Below, piece after piece: positions 42,950 to 51,724 of a stretch of DNA of 64,000 nucleotides. The stretch is from the NCBI GenBank assembly GCA_049315325.1, contig JBMOKJ010000001.1, positions 372,001 to 436,000 of the forward strand. The letters run 5' to 3'. This stretch comes from CAXXIC01 sp049315325 (GTDB lineage Bacteria > Bacteroidota > Bacteroidia > Bacteroidales > UBA7332). The translations under genes and the position numbers were made by a program. Positions within the stretch are counted from its first letter, which is position 1. Each line of letters begins with the position of its first letter. The notes under the pieces are model-generated. The model was not told where the DNA came from. It was given only the letters and a program-made list of their open reading frames with translations, and did not search any database.

Positions 42950-43993
42950 TCAATTAAAATACTTTTCATTTAGAGGTGTACCTCGTTTTATATCACATAA
43001 TGCCCTCTTTCCAAGTATTGAAGGCATATATTTAGGGGGAAGGCCGTTGCCAGGACGAATTGATCTAATATTCTTTTCAGTGAAAAAATCGCCCTTCTTC
43101 ATATCTTCAACCACAAAAAGAGAACGTGAGAAATGCCTATTGTTTTTTGATTTTTCTGTTAAATCATAAGATGCAGAACCAAGTGAATGTTCTACAGTCC
43201 TAATTGAATTTATCATTTGCTTAAACTCTTTAGGTTCCATGGAAAAAGAAGCATCAGGTCCGCCAATTTCTTTGTTCAATATGAAATGTTTTTCAATAAT
43301 TTTAGCGCCTAGAGCCACCGAAGCAATTGCCGTGTCAGAACCTAAAGTATGGTCGGATAAACCCACAACAGTTGAAAATCTAAGTTTCATATCAGGAATA
43401 GTAAGCAGATTTGCTTCCTTAGGAGATGCAGGATATGCAGAGGTACATTTTAATAGCGCTATTTGATTATTGGCCATTCGACGACATGCATCTACGGCTT
43501 CGTAAATTTCAAACAACTCGGCTATCCCTGTCGAAATAATTACTGGTTTTCCTTTTGAGGCCACATACTCTATTAGAGGAATATCGGTAATTTCAAAACT
43601 CGCAATTTTATAGGCAGGAACATTTAATTCCTCTAAGAAATCAACAGAAGTTTTATCAAACGGAGATGAAAAACAAATCAAGCCTTCCTCTACTGCAATT
43701 TGCATCAGTTTAGGTTGCCATTCCCAAGGAGTATAGGCTTGTTCGTATAACTTATGCAAAGTTGTGCCATCCCAAAGTGTGCCTTGTTTTATCTGAAAAT
43801 ATTCATTATCACAATCAAGTGTAATGGTATCAGCAGTATATGTTTGTAGTTTTATGGCATCCGCACCAGCCTCTTTAGCAGCTCGAATAGTCTTGGCAGC
43901 AATATCAAAATCCTGATTATGATTTGCGGAGAGTTCTGCGATTATAAAGGTTTTTTTGGATTCCTCTAAATCAAATTGATCAATTTTAAACAT
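42950..43993 (-). CDS. pseI: Pseudaminic acid synthase
   Basis: It has 347 residues from the ATG at 43993. The 27-codon upstream extension lies inside the pseG-pseH frame and was rejected. The NeuB-type TIM barrel has IIAELSANHNQDFDIA, AIKLQTYTADTITLD, CTSAYPASPKE, GLSDHTLGSDTA and ALGAKIIEKHFI. A C-terminal SAF antifreeze-like domain from about 285 begins SRSLFVVEDMKKGDFF. It condenses 6-deoxy-AltdiNAc with phosphoenolpyruvate to give pseudaminic acid. The SANHNQ version of the N-terminal motif points to PseI rather than sialic or legionaminic acid synthases. It overlaps the fusion gene upstream by 8 bp. Confidence 0.93.
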   Translation of the reverse strand: MFKIDQFDLEESKKTFIIAELSANHNQDFDIAAKTIRAAKEAGADAIKLQTYTADTITLDCDNEYFQIKQGTLWDGTTLHKLYEQAYTPWEWQPKLMQIAVEEGLICFSSPFDKTSVDFLEELNVPAYKIASFEITDIPLIEYVASKGKPVIISTGIAELFEIYEAVDACRRMANNQIALLKCTSAYPASPKEANLLTIPDMKLRFSTVVGLSDHTLGSDTAIASVALGAKIIEKHFILNKEIGGPDASFSMEPKEFKQMINSIRTVEHSLGSASYDLTEKSKNNRHFSRSLFVVEDMKKGDFFTEKNIRSIRPGNGLPPKYMPSILGKRALCDIKRGTPLNEKYFN

Positions 43994-45428
43994 AACAATA
44001 TCTATATTCGCACACCCCGTCTTTCTCTTCAATGAATTTGTATCCACCTTTTTCGAAAATTCTTCGTGATGCAATATTTGTTTTTTTTACATATGCGATA
44101 ACATAATGAATATCAGACCATTCTGTTTGTAAACGATTGAGAGATTTTTGAAGTAAAGTGTTACCCAATCCCCAACCTCTAAAGGTAGATGTCATACTTA
44201 TGCTAGTGACAATTCCCTCCACTTTCTTATCGAATCTTACTTGTCCTAAAAGCACTCCGCTAAGTCGAGCGACCAACAGTAAGGTGTTTTTACTATTTCT
44301 TACACGTTCGAACCATTGTCGATGTTCTTCAAGTGAAATTGCAATTGACGAAAACGAATTTGACCTGACCACAGGGTCATTGGCCAAATCTAGCAATGGA
44401 AGCAAATCAGTTGAAAGCGCTGGAGACAACTCTATCAACGGAATAAAAGCGGAAGACGCAATTCTCCTTGCGCCTTTTCCATCAACATTTTGTTGTCCGA
44501 TTGCTGAAAGCCTTTTTCTTACTTCGGCATCTTTTAACGAAGAAATCTTCGACAAAAGATCGACTGACTGAAAATTTTCAGAATCAATGTATCCAGAAAT
44601 AAATCCCGATTTCATCCAACCGCGAATATTATCAATCTGATTTGAAATGACCATTACAGCTACTGTTGGCAGGCCACAACGCGCTAGTTCATTCATTGTT
44701 TGACCAGCTGCTGAAATAGCTAAATCACATTTCATCATCAACGATTTCATCTCTAAAGCCGATAAACTTTTGTAAATCGTCGTTTTTTTATCTAACTCAG
44801 AATAAATATCATCTTGATTAGTCAAATCTGATCCGATTACTATATGTTTAGTCCACTTAGGAAATGTATCACATAATACCCTAAGGACAGTCGGTGTCAA
44901 ATTACGAATATCACTTCCTCCAAATGTAACAAGAACGTCTTGAATTTCTGGCAAAATCACCTTAGGAGTAATCGTCCAAAAATCTTTTCTTAACAGAATA
45001 TAAGGACTACCTAATCGAAATTTAACATCGCTCGAAAAAGAATAGGGTAGATCTTCGGCAAAAATAGTTCCATTCACTACTGTACCTTTCGGATAAGTTA
45101 ATCTAACATTATCATCGATATAAACAGGAGATTTCACCTTTCGACTAATCAAATCATAATGCTCAAATTTAGCTATATAAGAATCTACAACAGCAATATC
45201 AGAATTATCAATCAATTTCAATAGCCTTTCTGTATCCAAAGTCCAATCGAAAAGTTCGAAAGGTTTTCCCTCTAATAATTGTGCCGCTATTTCTCCGCCG
45301 TTAACAATAAATACAGGAGTCATACCTTTCTCACGAAAAGCCTCATAGATTGCAGTACATCGTCCGATATGCCCCCATCCAGTTGCTTCAGTAGCTTCAG
45401 TAATGATGAAAACTCTGCATCTATCCAT
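43986..45428 (-). CDS. pseG: PseG-PseH fusion: UDP-sugar hydrolase plus N-acetyltransferase
   Basis: It has 480 residues. Residues 1 to about 320 are PseG, a GT-B-like UDP-2,4-diacetamido-2,4,6-trideoxy-altropyranose hydrolase, with FIITEATEATGWGHIGRC, VYIDDN, VLVTFGGSD and SAAGQTMNELARCGLPTVAV. Residues from about 335 to the end are a GNAT domain (FRGWGLGNTLLQKSLN, ASRRIFEKGGYKFIEE) matching PseH, which acetylates the 4-amino group. In Campylobacter and Helicobacter these are separate proteins. The order of steps is PseC, PseH, PseG, so the fusion joins consecutive reactions. It overlaps pseF and pseI by 8 bp each. Confidence 0.92.
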   Translation of the reverse strand: MDRCRVFIITEATEATGWGHIGRCTAIYEAFREKGMTPVFIVNGGEIAAQLLEGKPFELFDWTLDTERLLKLIDNSDIAVVDSYIAKFEHYDLISRKVKSPVYIDDNVRLTYPKGTVVNGTIFAEDLPYSFSSDVKFRLGSPYILLRKDFWTITPKVILPEIQDVLVTFGGSDIRNLTPTVLRVLCDTFPKWTKHIVIGSDLTNQDDIYSELDKKTTIYKSLSALEMKSLMMKCDLAISAAGQTMNELARCGLPTVAVMVISNQIDNIRGWMKSGFISGYIDSENFQSVDLLSKISSLKDAEVRKRLSAIGQQNVDGKGARRIASSAFIPLIELSPALSTDLLPLLDLANDPVVRSNSFSSIAISLEEHRQWFERVRNSKNTLLLVARLSGVLLGQVRFDKKVEGIVTSISMTSTFRGWGLGNTLLQKSLNRLQTEWSDIHYVIAYVKKTNIASRRIFEKGGYKFIEEKDGVCEYRYCYV

Positions 45429-46110
45429 TCTGTAACAATCGATATTTTATTTCGGCCATTTTCCAATCCTCTTCTGTATCAATATCCTGTACCTCCCACT
45501 CTTTCAACACAATCGCACCACTATTTTTTGCAAAAAGAGTCTGCTGTTGTCTGAATCGATCACTCCACATCCAATAAAACTGTCCGCTATCGTGATAACG
45601 AGGCTCTAAATCTTGAGAACGACTGTTTCTGTATTCAGGATAAACCAAACCAATCTTTTCATTCTGTATTTCCAAAGATCGCTGTATAGGATACGAAAAA
45701 CGCAAAACAGGAAAAACCGAATCGAAATCTCTTTCTACCATTCTGCCATAAGCCTCTTGAATACGTTCAAAAAGCAAAAAAGGTGAAGTTGCCAAGATGC
45801 AGCAAAAAACATCGAAATGAGTGCCTAATACCTCATATTTAGATAAGACTTCACTAATTACATCAGCTAATGTTGCAAAATCACCAGAGTTATTCTCGCT
45901 CCGTAAGAATGGTACTTTAGCACCATATCTCTCTGCCACAGCGGCAATCTCTGGATCATCGGTCGAAACCATAACTTCCTCAAAAAGCCCAGATTTCAAA
46001 GCGACTTCGATGGAATACGCAATAATTGGCTTATCTATAAATATCTTCACATTTTTTCGTGGAATACGCTTGCTCCCTCCTCTGGCCGGAATTATTGCTA
46101 TTCGTCTCAT
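45421..46110 (-). CDS. pseF: Pseudaminic acid cytidylyltransferase
   Basis: It has 229 residues. The CMP-sugar synthetase features are IAIIPARGGSKRIPRKNVK at the N-terminus, STDDPEIA, CCILATSPFL and the C-terminal ESGQFYW-like HDSGQFYWMW. It activates pseudaminic acid with CTP to CMP-Pse, the donor for a transferase. The GSKRIPRKN form of the nucleotide loop and the pathway context favour PseF over NeuA. It overlaps the downstream fusion gene by 8 bp and lies 11 bp after pseC. Confidence 0.93.
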   Translation of the reverse strand: MRRIAIIPARGGSKRIPRKNVKIFIDKPIIAYSIEVALKSGLFEEVMVSTDDPEIAAVAERYGAKVPFLRSENNSGDFATLADVISEVLSKYEVLGTHFDVFCCILATSPFLLFERIQEAYGRMVERDFDSVFPVLRFSYPIQRSLEIQNEKIGLVYPEYRNSRSQDLEPRYHDSGQFYWMWSDRFRQQQTLFAKNSGAIVLKEWEVQDIDTEEDWKMAEIKYRLLQNG

Positions 46111-46121
46111 GGGTTCATTTA

Positions 46122-47282
46122 CTATTTTCCAAAATATTCACGAATAACGCGAATAACATATTCTTGTTCCTCCCCTGTTAATGAAGGAAACATTGGTAAA
46201 CTCAGACATTGATTATAATAGGCTTCTGAAATAGGCATGTCCCCTTTCGCCCAGCCTTGCTCTCGATAATAGGGCATCAAATGAACAGGGATATAATGCA
46301 CTTGAGTAAATATCCCTTTTTCTCTCAAATAATTATATAAATCCAACCGATTGGGTGTCTGTATAACATACAAATGAAATGCATGAAGAATTCTTGCTTC
46401 GACTCGAGGCGTCACTATCGGCAAATCTGAGAATGCTTTATCATAAATTCTAGCAATCTCGTTTCTTTTGACCAATCCGTCATCAGCTCTGTTCAATTGC
46501 GAAATACCTAAGGCAGCTTGAAAGTCGGTCAATCGGTAGTTGTACCCTAATTCTTGCATCTCATAATACCATCCTCCATGATTCTCCAATAGTAGATCCG
46601 GGTTCTTGGTAATGCCGTGTGTACGAAAGAGAGTTAGTTTTTCGTACAACTCAAGATTATTTGTGGTAATCATTCCTCCTTCACCAGTTGCAATATGTTT
46701 GACGGGATGAAATGAAAATACCGTCAAATCGGTATAGACATTATTACCGCAAATTTGCTTTTCTCCTTTTGTATTGATAAAAAAAGCACCCGGAGCGTGG
46801 CAAGCATCTTCAATTACCCACAAATTGTATTTTTCGGCAATACCACGAAGCTTTTCTGCATCTATGGGATAGCCTGCAAAATCAACGGGAATGACACCTT
46901 TGTAAGTTCCTGGTTTTGAGAATTGGAGCAACTCTTCCAGTTTATTTAGATCAAGAAGAAAGGTAACGGGATCGATGTCGCAAAAAACGACCTCACCGCC
47001 ACAATAGAGAACGCAGTTTGCACTGGCCGCAAATGTATTGGGAGTAGTAATCACTTTATCGCCTGCTTTTACACCTAAAGCCATCGTAGACAAATGAAGC
47101 GCTGCTGTTCCGTTCGACACTGCTACAGCATACTTTGCACCACAATATTCGGCAAATGCTTTTTCAAACTCGGCTATCTTTGGTCCTTGAGTCAGAAAGT
47201 CAGATTTTAAGGTCTTGACTACTGCCTGAATATCGTCCTCAGTTATCTCTTGTCGACCATAAGGAATGGCAGAACTCTTCAT
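46122..47282 (-). CDS. pseC: UDP-4-amino-4,6-dideoxy-N-acetyl-beta-L-altrosamine transaminase
   Basis: It has 386 residues from the ATG at 47282. A GTG one codon earlier is possible. The DegT/DnrJ/EryC1 aminotransferase features are IPYGRQEITEDDI, AVAVSNGTAALHL, VIEDACHAPGA and the PLP lysine in SFHPVKHIATGEGG. It aminates the 4-keto sugar made by PseB, with glutamate as donor. The start overlaps the pseB stop by one base (TGATG), so the two are translationally coupled. Confidence 0.94.
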   Translation of the reverse strand: MKSSAIPYGRQEITEDDIQAVVKTLKSDFLTQGPKIAEFEKAFAEYCGAKYAVAVSNGTAALHLSTMALGVKAGDKVITTPNTFAASANCVLYCGGEVVFCDIDPVTFLLDLNKLEELLQFSKPGTYKGVIPVDFAGYPIDAEKLRGIAEKYNLWVIEDACHAPGAFFINTKGEKQICGNNVYTDLTVFSFHPVKHIATGEGGMITTNNLELYEKLTLFRTHGITKNPDLLLENHGGWYYEMQELGYNYRLTDFQAALGISQLNRADDGLVKRNEIARIYDKAFSDLPIVTPRVEARILHAFHLYVIQTPNRLDLYNYLREKGIFTQVHYIPVHLMPYYREQGWAKGDMPISEAYYNQCLSLPMFPSLTGEEQEYVIRVIREYFGK

Positions 47283-48280
47283 CACTCGTTCATTTTGTTT
47301 TGAATCAAATTGCGTAATTCCTGTACATTCAGGAATTCGGGGTTTGTCCCAGAATTGTACTTAAATCCCTGTTCAACTGGCACTCCATTAAATTTCGCAA
47401 GATAATCTCTCAAATCCCATGATGGGCTTTGTGGAAGAATCGCATAATATTTCCCCAAATCGTAGGTGAAGAACGAATCTGATTCAGTTATCATTTCTTC
47501 GTGTATTTTTTCACCCGGACGAATTCCTACTAAACGCTTCTCACAACCGGGTGCTATCGCTTCAGCAACATCAAGAATCCTATAAGATGGAATTTTTGGA
47601 ACAAAAATCTCCCCCCCCCAAGCATTTTCTAATGCGTAAAGAACCAAACTAACACCTTCTTCAAGTGTAATATTAAAACGGGTCATCCTTTCGTCTGTAA
47701 TCGGCAGAAATCCTTCTCTTTTCTTTTTCTCGAAAAAAGGAATAACAGAACCTCTGCTACCCATCACATTTCCATATCTTACTACAGAAAATCGGATGTC
47801 ACGCGCACCTTTCATATTGTTGGCTGCAACAAAAAGTTTATCCGATGCCAGCTTTGTCGCCCCATAAAGATTGATCGGGGCTGCGGCCTTGTCTGTACTC
47901 AAAGCAACGACTCGTTTCACATTCTTTTTCAGACAAGCTTCAAGAACGTTCTGGGCACCTAATATATTTGTTTTTACAGCTTCGAAAGGATTATATTCTG
48001 CAGCAGGGACTTGTTTCAGAGCAGCCGCATGAACCACAATGTCGACTCCTTCCATTGCCATCTCAAGACGTGACAAGTCACGTACATCTCCAATAAAGTA
48101 GCGCATCAAGACACTTTCGGCTTTAAAATAGGCAGACTCCTGCATTTCAAACTGTTTCAGTTCATCGCGGCTATAGACGATTATTTTTTTGGGAGAATAG
48201 TTGTTGATTAGAGTCTTTATAAATTTCTTTCCAAAAGATCCTGTACCTCCAGTTATAAGAAGCGTGCCACCATTAATCAT
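47282..48280 (-). CDS. pseB: UDP-N-acetylglucosamine 4,6-dehydratase (inverting)
   Basis: It has 332 residues. The short-chain dehydrogenase/FlaA1 features are LLITGGTGSFGKKFIKTL, YSRDELKQFEMQ, FIGDVRDLSRLEMAM, STDKAAAPINLYGATKLASDKL (catalytic pair in YGATK) and VRYGNVMGSRGSVIPFF. It converts UDP-GlcNAc to UDP-2-acetamido-2,6-dideoxy-L-arabino-hexos-4-ulose, the first step to pseudaminic acid. The C-terminal part FIGVR-like RLVGIRPGEKIHEEMI is typical. It is preceded by the DUF115-like gene at 17 bp. Confidence 0.95.
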   Translation of the reverse strand: MINGGTLLITGGTGSFGKKFIKTLINNYSPKKIIVYSRDELKQFEMQESAYFKAESVLMRYFIGDVRDLSRLEMAMEGVDIVVHAAALKQVPAAEYNPFEAVKTNILGAQNVLEACLKKNVKRVVALSTDKAAAPINLYGATKLASDKLFVAANNMKGARDIRFSVVRYGNVMGSRGSVIPFFEKKKREGFLPITDERMTRFNITLEEGVSLVLYALENAWGGEIFVPKIPSYRILDVAEAIAPGCEKRLVGIRPGEKIHEEMITESDSFFTYDLGKYYAILPQSPSWDLRDYLAKFNGVPVEQGFKYNSGTNPEFLNVQELRNLIQNKMNE

Positions 48281-48296
48281 AGTTTACTATTTTAGA

Positions 48297-49157
48297 TTAT
48301 AAATTTTTTCGTTCGAATGCATCAATAAACGAGCCTGGAGTTACATTTATTATTTTCTTATCTAAGTAATTTGCATAATGAAGAATAACAAAATAACTCT
48401 TAAATGCCACATACATATGATACAAAGTATTATGAATACGAGCAACAGAAAAATCTCTTCTTTTTACTGTTGCAGCCTTAGTTTGATCTTGGTCGTAAAA
48501 ATGTTTTTGATTCATCAGTAACTGATTATCATCGTTAACTGAGATCTCTGTCAGCCATGAGTGATCTGCTCCTGCAATATATATTGTTTTAAAAGGTTGA
48601 TTTAATCCAATAATCAAAGAAGGAATTAACACATTATGAGGTCTTGGCACACCAAACCCCATTTTGAAAACCAAATTACAAAACCATTGTCCACCTTCGA
48701 TTGGCGTTGAATTATATTTTTGCAATTTAATATTATTATTTTCTTTAATAATTTCTTCCCATTCATTTACTTTAAAGGCTTGTGAAGGAACAAAAAGAAG
48801 AAGATCCCAAGATGTTTTAGCATTCAGTTCAGTGAAGAATTTATTCATTTGGGTGGGATTGGTCCAAAAAAATGGGTCAGCAATCACATAAAGTTGTGGT
48901 TTTAAATTGACAAATGAGGGTGATGAAACAAAAAAATTGACAGCAAGTAATGTTTTTTCATGAACAAAATCTGAAGAATTTTGAATAGTCGTATTCAACG
49001 ACGGTCCATTAGCGAGAATAAGCAACTGCTCACTATTCTTGTAATCTATCCTTTTATTTTTTATTGGTTTAGAAAATAGTCCAATTTTAATAATGCTTAA
49101 AATTGTTTGTATCGTCAAATCTAATAGCTTAACGATTCTATCAGGGTCAAGGCTCAT
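48297..49157 (-). CDS. DUF115/Maf-like protein, candidate pseudaminyltransferase
   Basis: It has 286 residues from the ATG at 49157; the TTG at 49163 was rejected. Near residue 47 it has LLILANGPSLN, the glycine-proline-serine loop seen in DUF115/Maf and MptE-like proteins. LYVIADPFFW and TIYIAGADHSWL also resemble the strands of that fold. Maf proteins are thought to transfer pseudaminic acid to flagellin, and no flagellar gene is present here. It is the first gene of the pse operon, so transfer of Pse to a surface glycan or protein is a reasonable inference. A sialyltransferase-like enzyme of another family is the alternative. Confidence 0.6.
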   Translation of the reverse strand: MSLDPDRIVKLLDLTIQTILSIIKIGLFSKPIKNKRIDYKNSEQLLILANGPSLNTTIQNSSDFVHEKTLLAVNFFVSSPSFVNLKPQLYVIADPFFWTNPTQMNKFFTELNAKTSWDLLLFVPSQAFKVNEWEEIIKENNNIKLQKYNSTPIEGGQWFCNLVFKMGFGVPRPHNVLIPSLIIGLNQPFKTIYIAGADHSWLTEISVNDDNQLLMNQKHFYDQDQTKAATVKRRDFSVARIHNTLYHMYVAFKSYFVILHYANYLDKKIINVTPGSFIDAFERKNL

Positions 49158-49175
49158 AGACAAATATTTTATTTA

Positions 49176-49183
49176 CAAATTTA
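49176..49183 (-). promoter_or_regulatory. Possible -7 box of the pse operon
   Basis: TAAATTTG on the minus strand lies 19-26 bp before the ATG at 49157. The region is very AT-rich, so a chance match is possible. The only TTTG upstream (49200-49197) is 13 bp away, shorter than usual. Confidence 0.35.
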
Positions 49184-49276
49184 TCAATATTATTGTCAAA
49201 TATGGTAACAATATTGATAAAAACTAAGAAATAAAGATTAAAACCACAGCAGTAATATTTATTGAAAATTTATATC

Positions 49277-49284
49277 TATATTTG
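49277..49284 (+). promoter_or_regulatory. -7 box of the PKD-LamG lipoprotein gene
   Basis: TATATTTG matches TAnnTTTG exactly. The expected start is near 49290, with a leader of about 90 nt to the ATG at 49381. No clear -33 element is seen in the AT-rich upstream DNA. Confidence 0.4.
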
Positions 49285-49380
49285 CAGATATCTACTCATA
49301 ATTGTTAATTATTTTCCCTAAACTCAAGTAAACAGTTCATTATTTATAACTATAAATCCTTAATCCTAACAAAAAACGTT

Positions 49381-50376
49381 ATGAAAAAATTTATTATTCT
49401 TATTTTTATCACAATGAGTGTCTATGCTTGCAACAAAGAAGACCTACAAGAAGCACCAATTAATACATCAATTTTTTCTTCAAGTGATACTATTGTTACT
49501 CCAGGTAACTTTATAACGTTTGAAAGCACTGCAAAGGGTGCATTATTAAATGACACAACAACACATTATTTTTGGCATTTTGAAGGGGGTAGTCCTGAAT
49601 ATTCTACTTTGAAAAATGGAATAACTGTAACATATCTGAATGAAGGAACTTTTGATGTTTCAGTTTTGGTGATTAACGGAAATTCAATTGATTCAATCAC
49701 AAAAAAAAATTACATTACAGTAAAAGGACCAACCAAAGAAGGGTTGATCCTTTATTATCCTTTTAATGGCAATTTAAAAAATCTAGCATCTCAATTGAAC
49801 AATGGTTATGCAGACAATTTTTTTGTTGAGTACACAACAGATAAATTCAACAATCAACAAAGTGCTTATAAGGCATATTGGAATCGCATAAGCTGTGGCG
49901 ATAATCCGATTGGTACAGATGGAAGTTTCACCTTAAGCACTAATATCTATCCTTTAACAAATACATATACCAGTTCAAAATATGAACCCAACTTGAGTGA
50001 ATATATAATTTCTGCTGGAGCACAAAGTGGTTCAACAGGATATTACCTTCTTTGGAACAATGGCAAACTTCGTTTTGGTAGGAAAATTTCAAATATGAGT
50101 TGCGATACTATCTTCGGAGATTTTAGTACAAAAAAATGGTACTCAATCGTTAGTAGTTATGATAGTGCAACACATATTGTGAAAATCTATGTAAACAAAA
50201 ATAAATTAATCGAAACTTCTCTCATAAACAAAGGCGAAAAATGGGTTAATAATTTTAATACATTCACAATTGGTGCTCCTAACACCCCTTATAATTACTA
50301 TTTCAATGGAACTATTGATGAAATACGCCTTTACAAACGGTCTTTATCTGAAGATGAAATTAAATATCTTTGGTAA
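49381..50376 (+). CDS. Surface lipoprotein with PKD and LamG (concanavalin-like) domains
   Basis: It has 331 residues. The signal ends in SVYAC with lipid Cys17. Residues about 45-115 form a PKD domain with YFWHFEGGSPEYSTLKNGITVTY (the usual WDFGDG-type motif is altered) and EGTFDVSVLV. From about 120 to the end is a LamG-type jelly roll: LILYYPFNGNLKNLA, GSFTLSTNIYP and TIDEIRLYKRSLSEDEI. Such proteins bind sugars or mediate contact at the cell surface. No enzyme motif is present. The gene is a single unit between the pse operon and a strong terminator. Confidence 0.85.
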   Translation: MKKFIILIFITMSVYACNKEDLQEAPINTSIFSSSDTIVTPGNFITFESTAKGALLNDTTTHYFWHFEGGSPEYSTLKNGITVTYLNEGTFDVSVLVINGNSIDSITKKNYITVKGPTKEGLILYYPFNGNLKNLASQLNNGYADNFFVEYTTDKFNNQQSAYKAYWNRISCGDNPIGTDGSFTLSTNIYPLTNTYTSSKYEPNLSEYIISAGAQSGSTGYYLLWNNGKLRFGRKISNMSCDTIFGDFSTKKWYSIVSSYDSATHIVKIYVNKNKLIETSLINKGEKWVNNFNTFTIGAPNTPYNYYFNGTIDEIRLYKRSLSEDEIKYLW

Positions 50377-50395
50377 GGTTCACTAAAGATATAAA

Positions 50396-50436
50396 CAAAG
50401 GTACAGAAATTGAAAATTTCTGTACCTTTGTTTTTT
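50396..50436 (+). terminator. Strong intrinsic terminator after the PKD-LamG gene
   Basis: A perfect 16 bp stem (50396-50411 with 50415-50430) with a 3 nt loop GAA is followed by a run of six T. It lies 20 bp after the lipoprotein stop and 11 bp before the next gene. It is the cleanest terminator in the window. Confidence 0.9.
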
Positions 50437-50446
50437 AATCCAATCG

Positions 50447-51724
50447 ATGAAAATCCTCTTAATCAATACTTCCGAAAAGACCGGTGGAGCGGCTGTGGCT
50501 TGCAAAAGGCTCAAGCAGGCGTTGCAAAAATCTGGTGTGGAAGTGAAAATGCTCGTCAGAGATAAATCGACAGACGATAAAGACGTTATTTCGGTCGTTA
50601 CTTCAAAAAAAAATTTGATTGCCAGCCAACTGCGATTCGTAGGTGAACGGCTGACTATTTTCGCTGCAAACGGCTTCACGCGGAAGAATCTTTTTGCGGT
50701 TTCGATTGCCAATACGGGTATTTCCATTTCTGAACATCCCGCAGTGAAAGAGGCTGATATTCTGCATCTTCATTGGATTAATCAGGGATTCTTATCGCTT
50801 TCTGAAATCAAAAAACTCATTCAACTTGGCAAACCCATTGTGTGGACGATGCACGATATGTGGCCTGCAACGGCGATTTGTCATCATTCACGCGATTGCG
50901 AAAACTACCAAACCGAATGTCGCGACTGTTTTTTCCTGCAACATCCCGGCAAACGTGATATGTCGAACAGCGTTTTCCGCAAAAAGAAGAAAATTTGGGA
51001 AAATTCAGGCATCGAGTTTGTAACTTGCAGCCGTTGGCTCGAAAATCGCACCAAAGTGAGTGCACTCATCAATCCAATACAGGTTCGTGCCATTCCCAAT
51101 CCGCTTGATATTTCCTTTTATCAACCTAAAGACAAACAAATAGCGCGCGAAAGATTTGGTCTTCCAATGGAGAAAAAACTGCTTTTGTACGGAGCAGCCA
51201 ACGTCACCGATAAGCGCAAAGGTATTGATTATTACGTAGATGCGTGTCGCATTCTGTCGGAAAAATACCCATCGACACAGAGCGATATCGAACTGGTATT
51301 TTTGGGCAAGGCGAAAGAGAACATCGACTCGTTGTTCCCCTTTCCGATTCACCAAATTGGCTATCTAACCGATGACGTAGCCATTCGCGATTTGTACTGC
51401 GCGGTGGATTTGTTCGTCACTCCATCGCTCGAAGAAAATCTGCCCAACACCATCATGGAATCGATGGCGTGCGGCACTCCAGCCACCGGATTTTGTGTGG
51501 GTGGCATCCCCGAAATGATTGAGCACAAGCACAATGGCTTCCTCTCGGTTTACAAATCTGCCGAAAACCTTGCCGAAGGAATTTATTGGATTCTCTGGAA
51601 GGCAAATTATGCAGAATTATCGCAAAACGCCAGAAAAAAAGTAGAAGATTGCTACTCCGATGCGTTTGTTGCTCAAGAATATATACATTTGTATTCGCAA
51701 CTTTTATCGAAACCCGACAAATGA
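50447..51724 (+). CDS. Glycosyltransferase family 4
   Basis: It has 425 residues. The start MKILLINTSEKTGGAAVACKRL is typical of capsule GT4 enzymes with the GGAA donor/acceptor loop. ILHLHWINQGFLS, WTMHDMWPATAICHH and a Cys-rich segment (CHHSRDCENYQTECRDCFF) follow. The C-terminal donor site is TPSLEENLPNTIMESMACGTP near 325-345. The Cys cluster occurs in a subgroup of these enzymes and may bind metal. Its start lies directly after the terminator with no obvious promoter. It ends in an ATGA overlap with the next GT2. Confidence 0.9.
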   Translation: MKILLINTSEKTGGAAVACKRLKQALQKSGVEVKMLVRDKSTDDKDVISVVTSKKNLIASQLRFVGERLTIFAANGFTRKNLFAVSIANTGISISEHPAVKEADILHLHWINQGFLSLSEIKKLIQLGKPIVWTMHDMWPATAICHHSRDCENYQTECRDCFFLQHPGKRDMSNSVFRKKKKIWENSGIEFVTCSRWLENRTKVSALINPIQVRAIPNPLDISFYQPKDKQIARERFGLPMEKKLLLYGAANVTDKRKGIDYYVDACRILSEKYPSTQSDIELVFLGKAKENIDSLFPFPIHQIGYLTDDVAIRDLYCAVDLFVTPSLEENLPNTIMESMACGTPATGFCVGGIPEMIEHKHNGFLSVYKSAENLAEGIYWILWKANYAELSQNARKKVEDCYSDAFVAQEYIHLYSQLLSKPDK

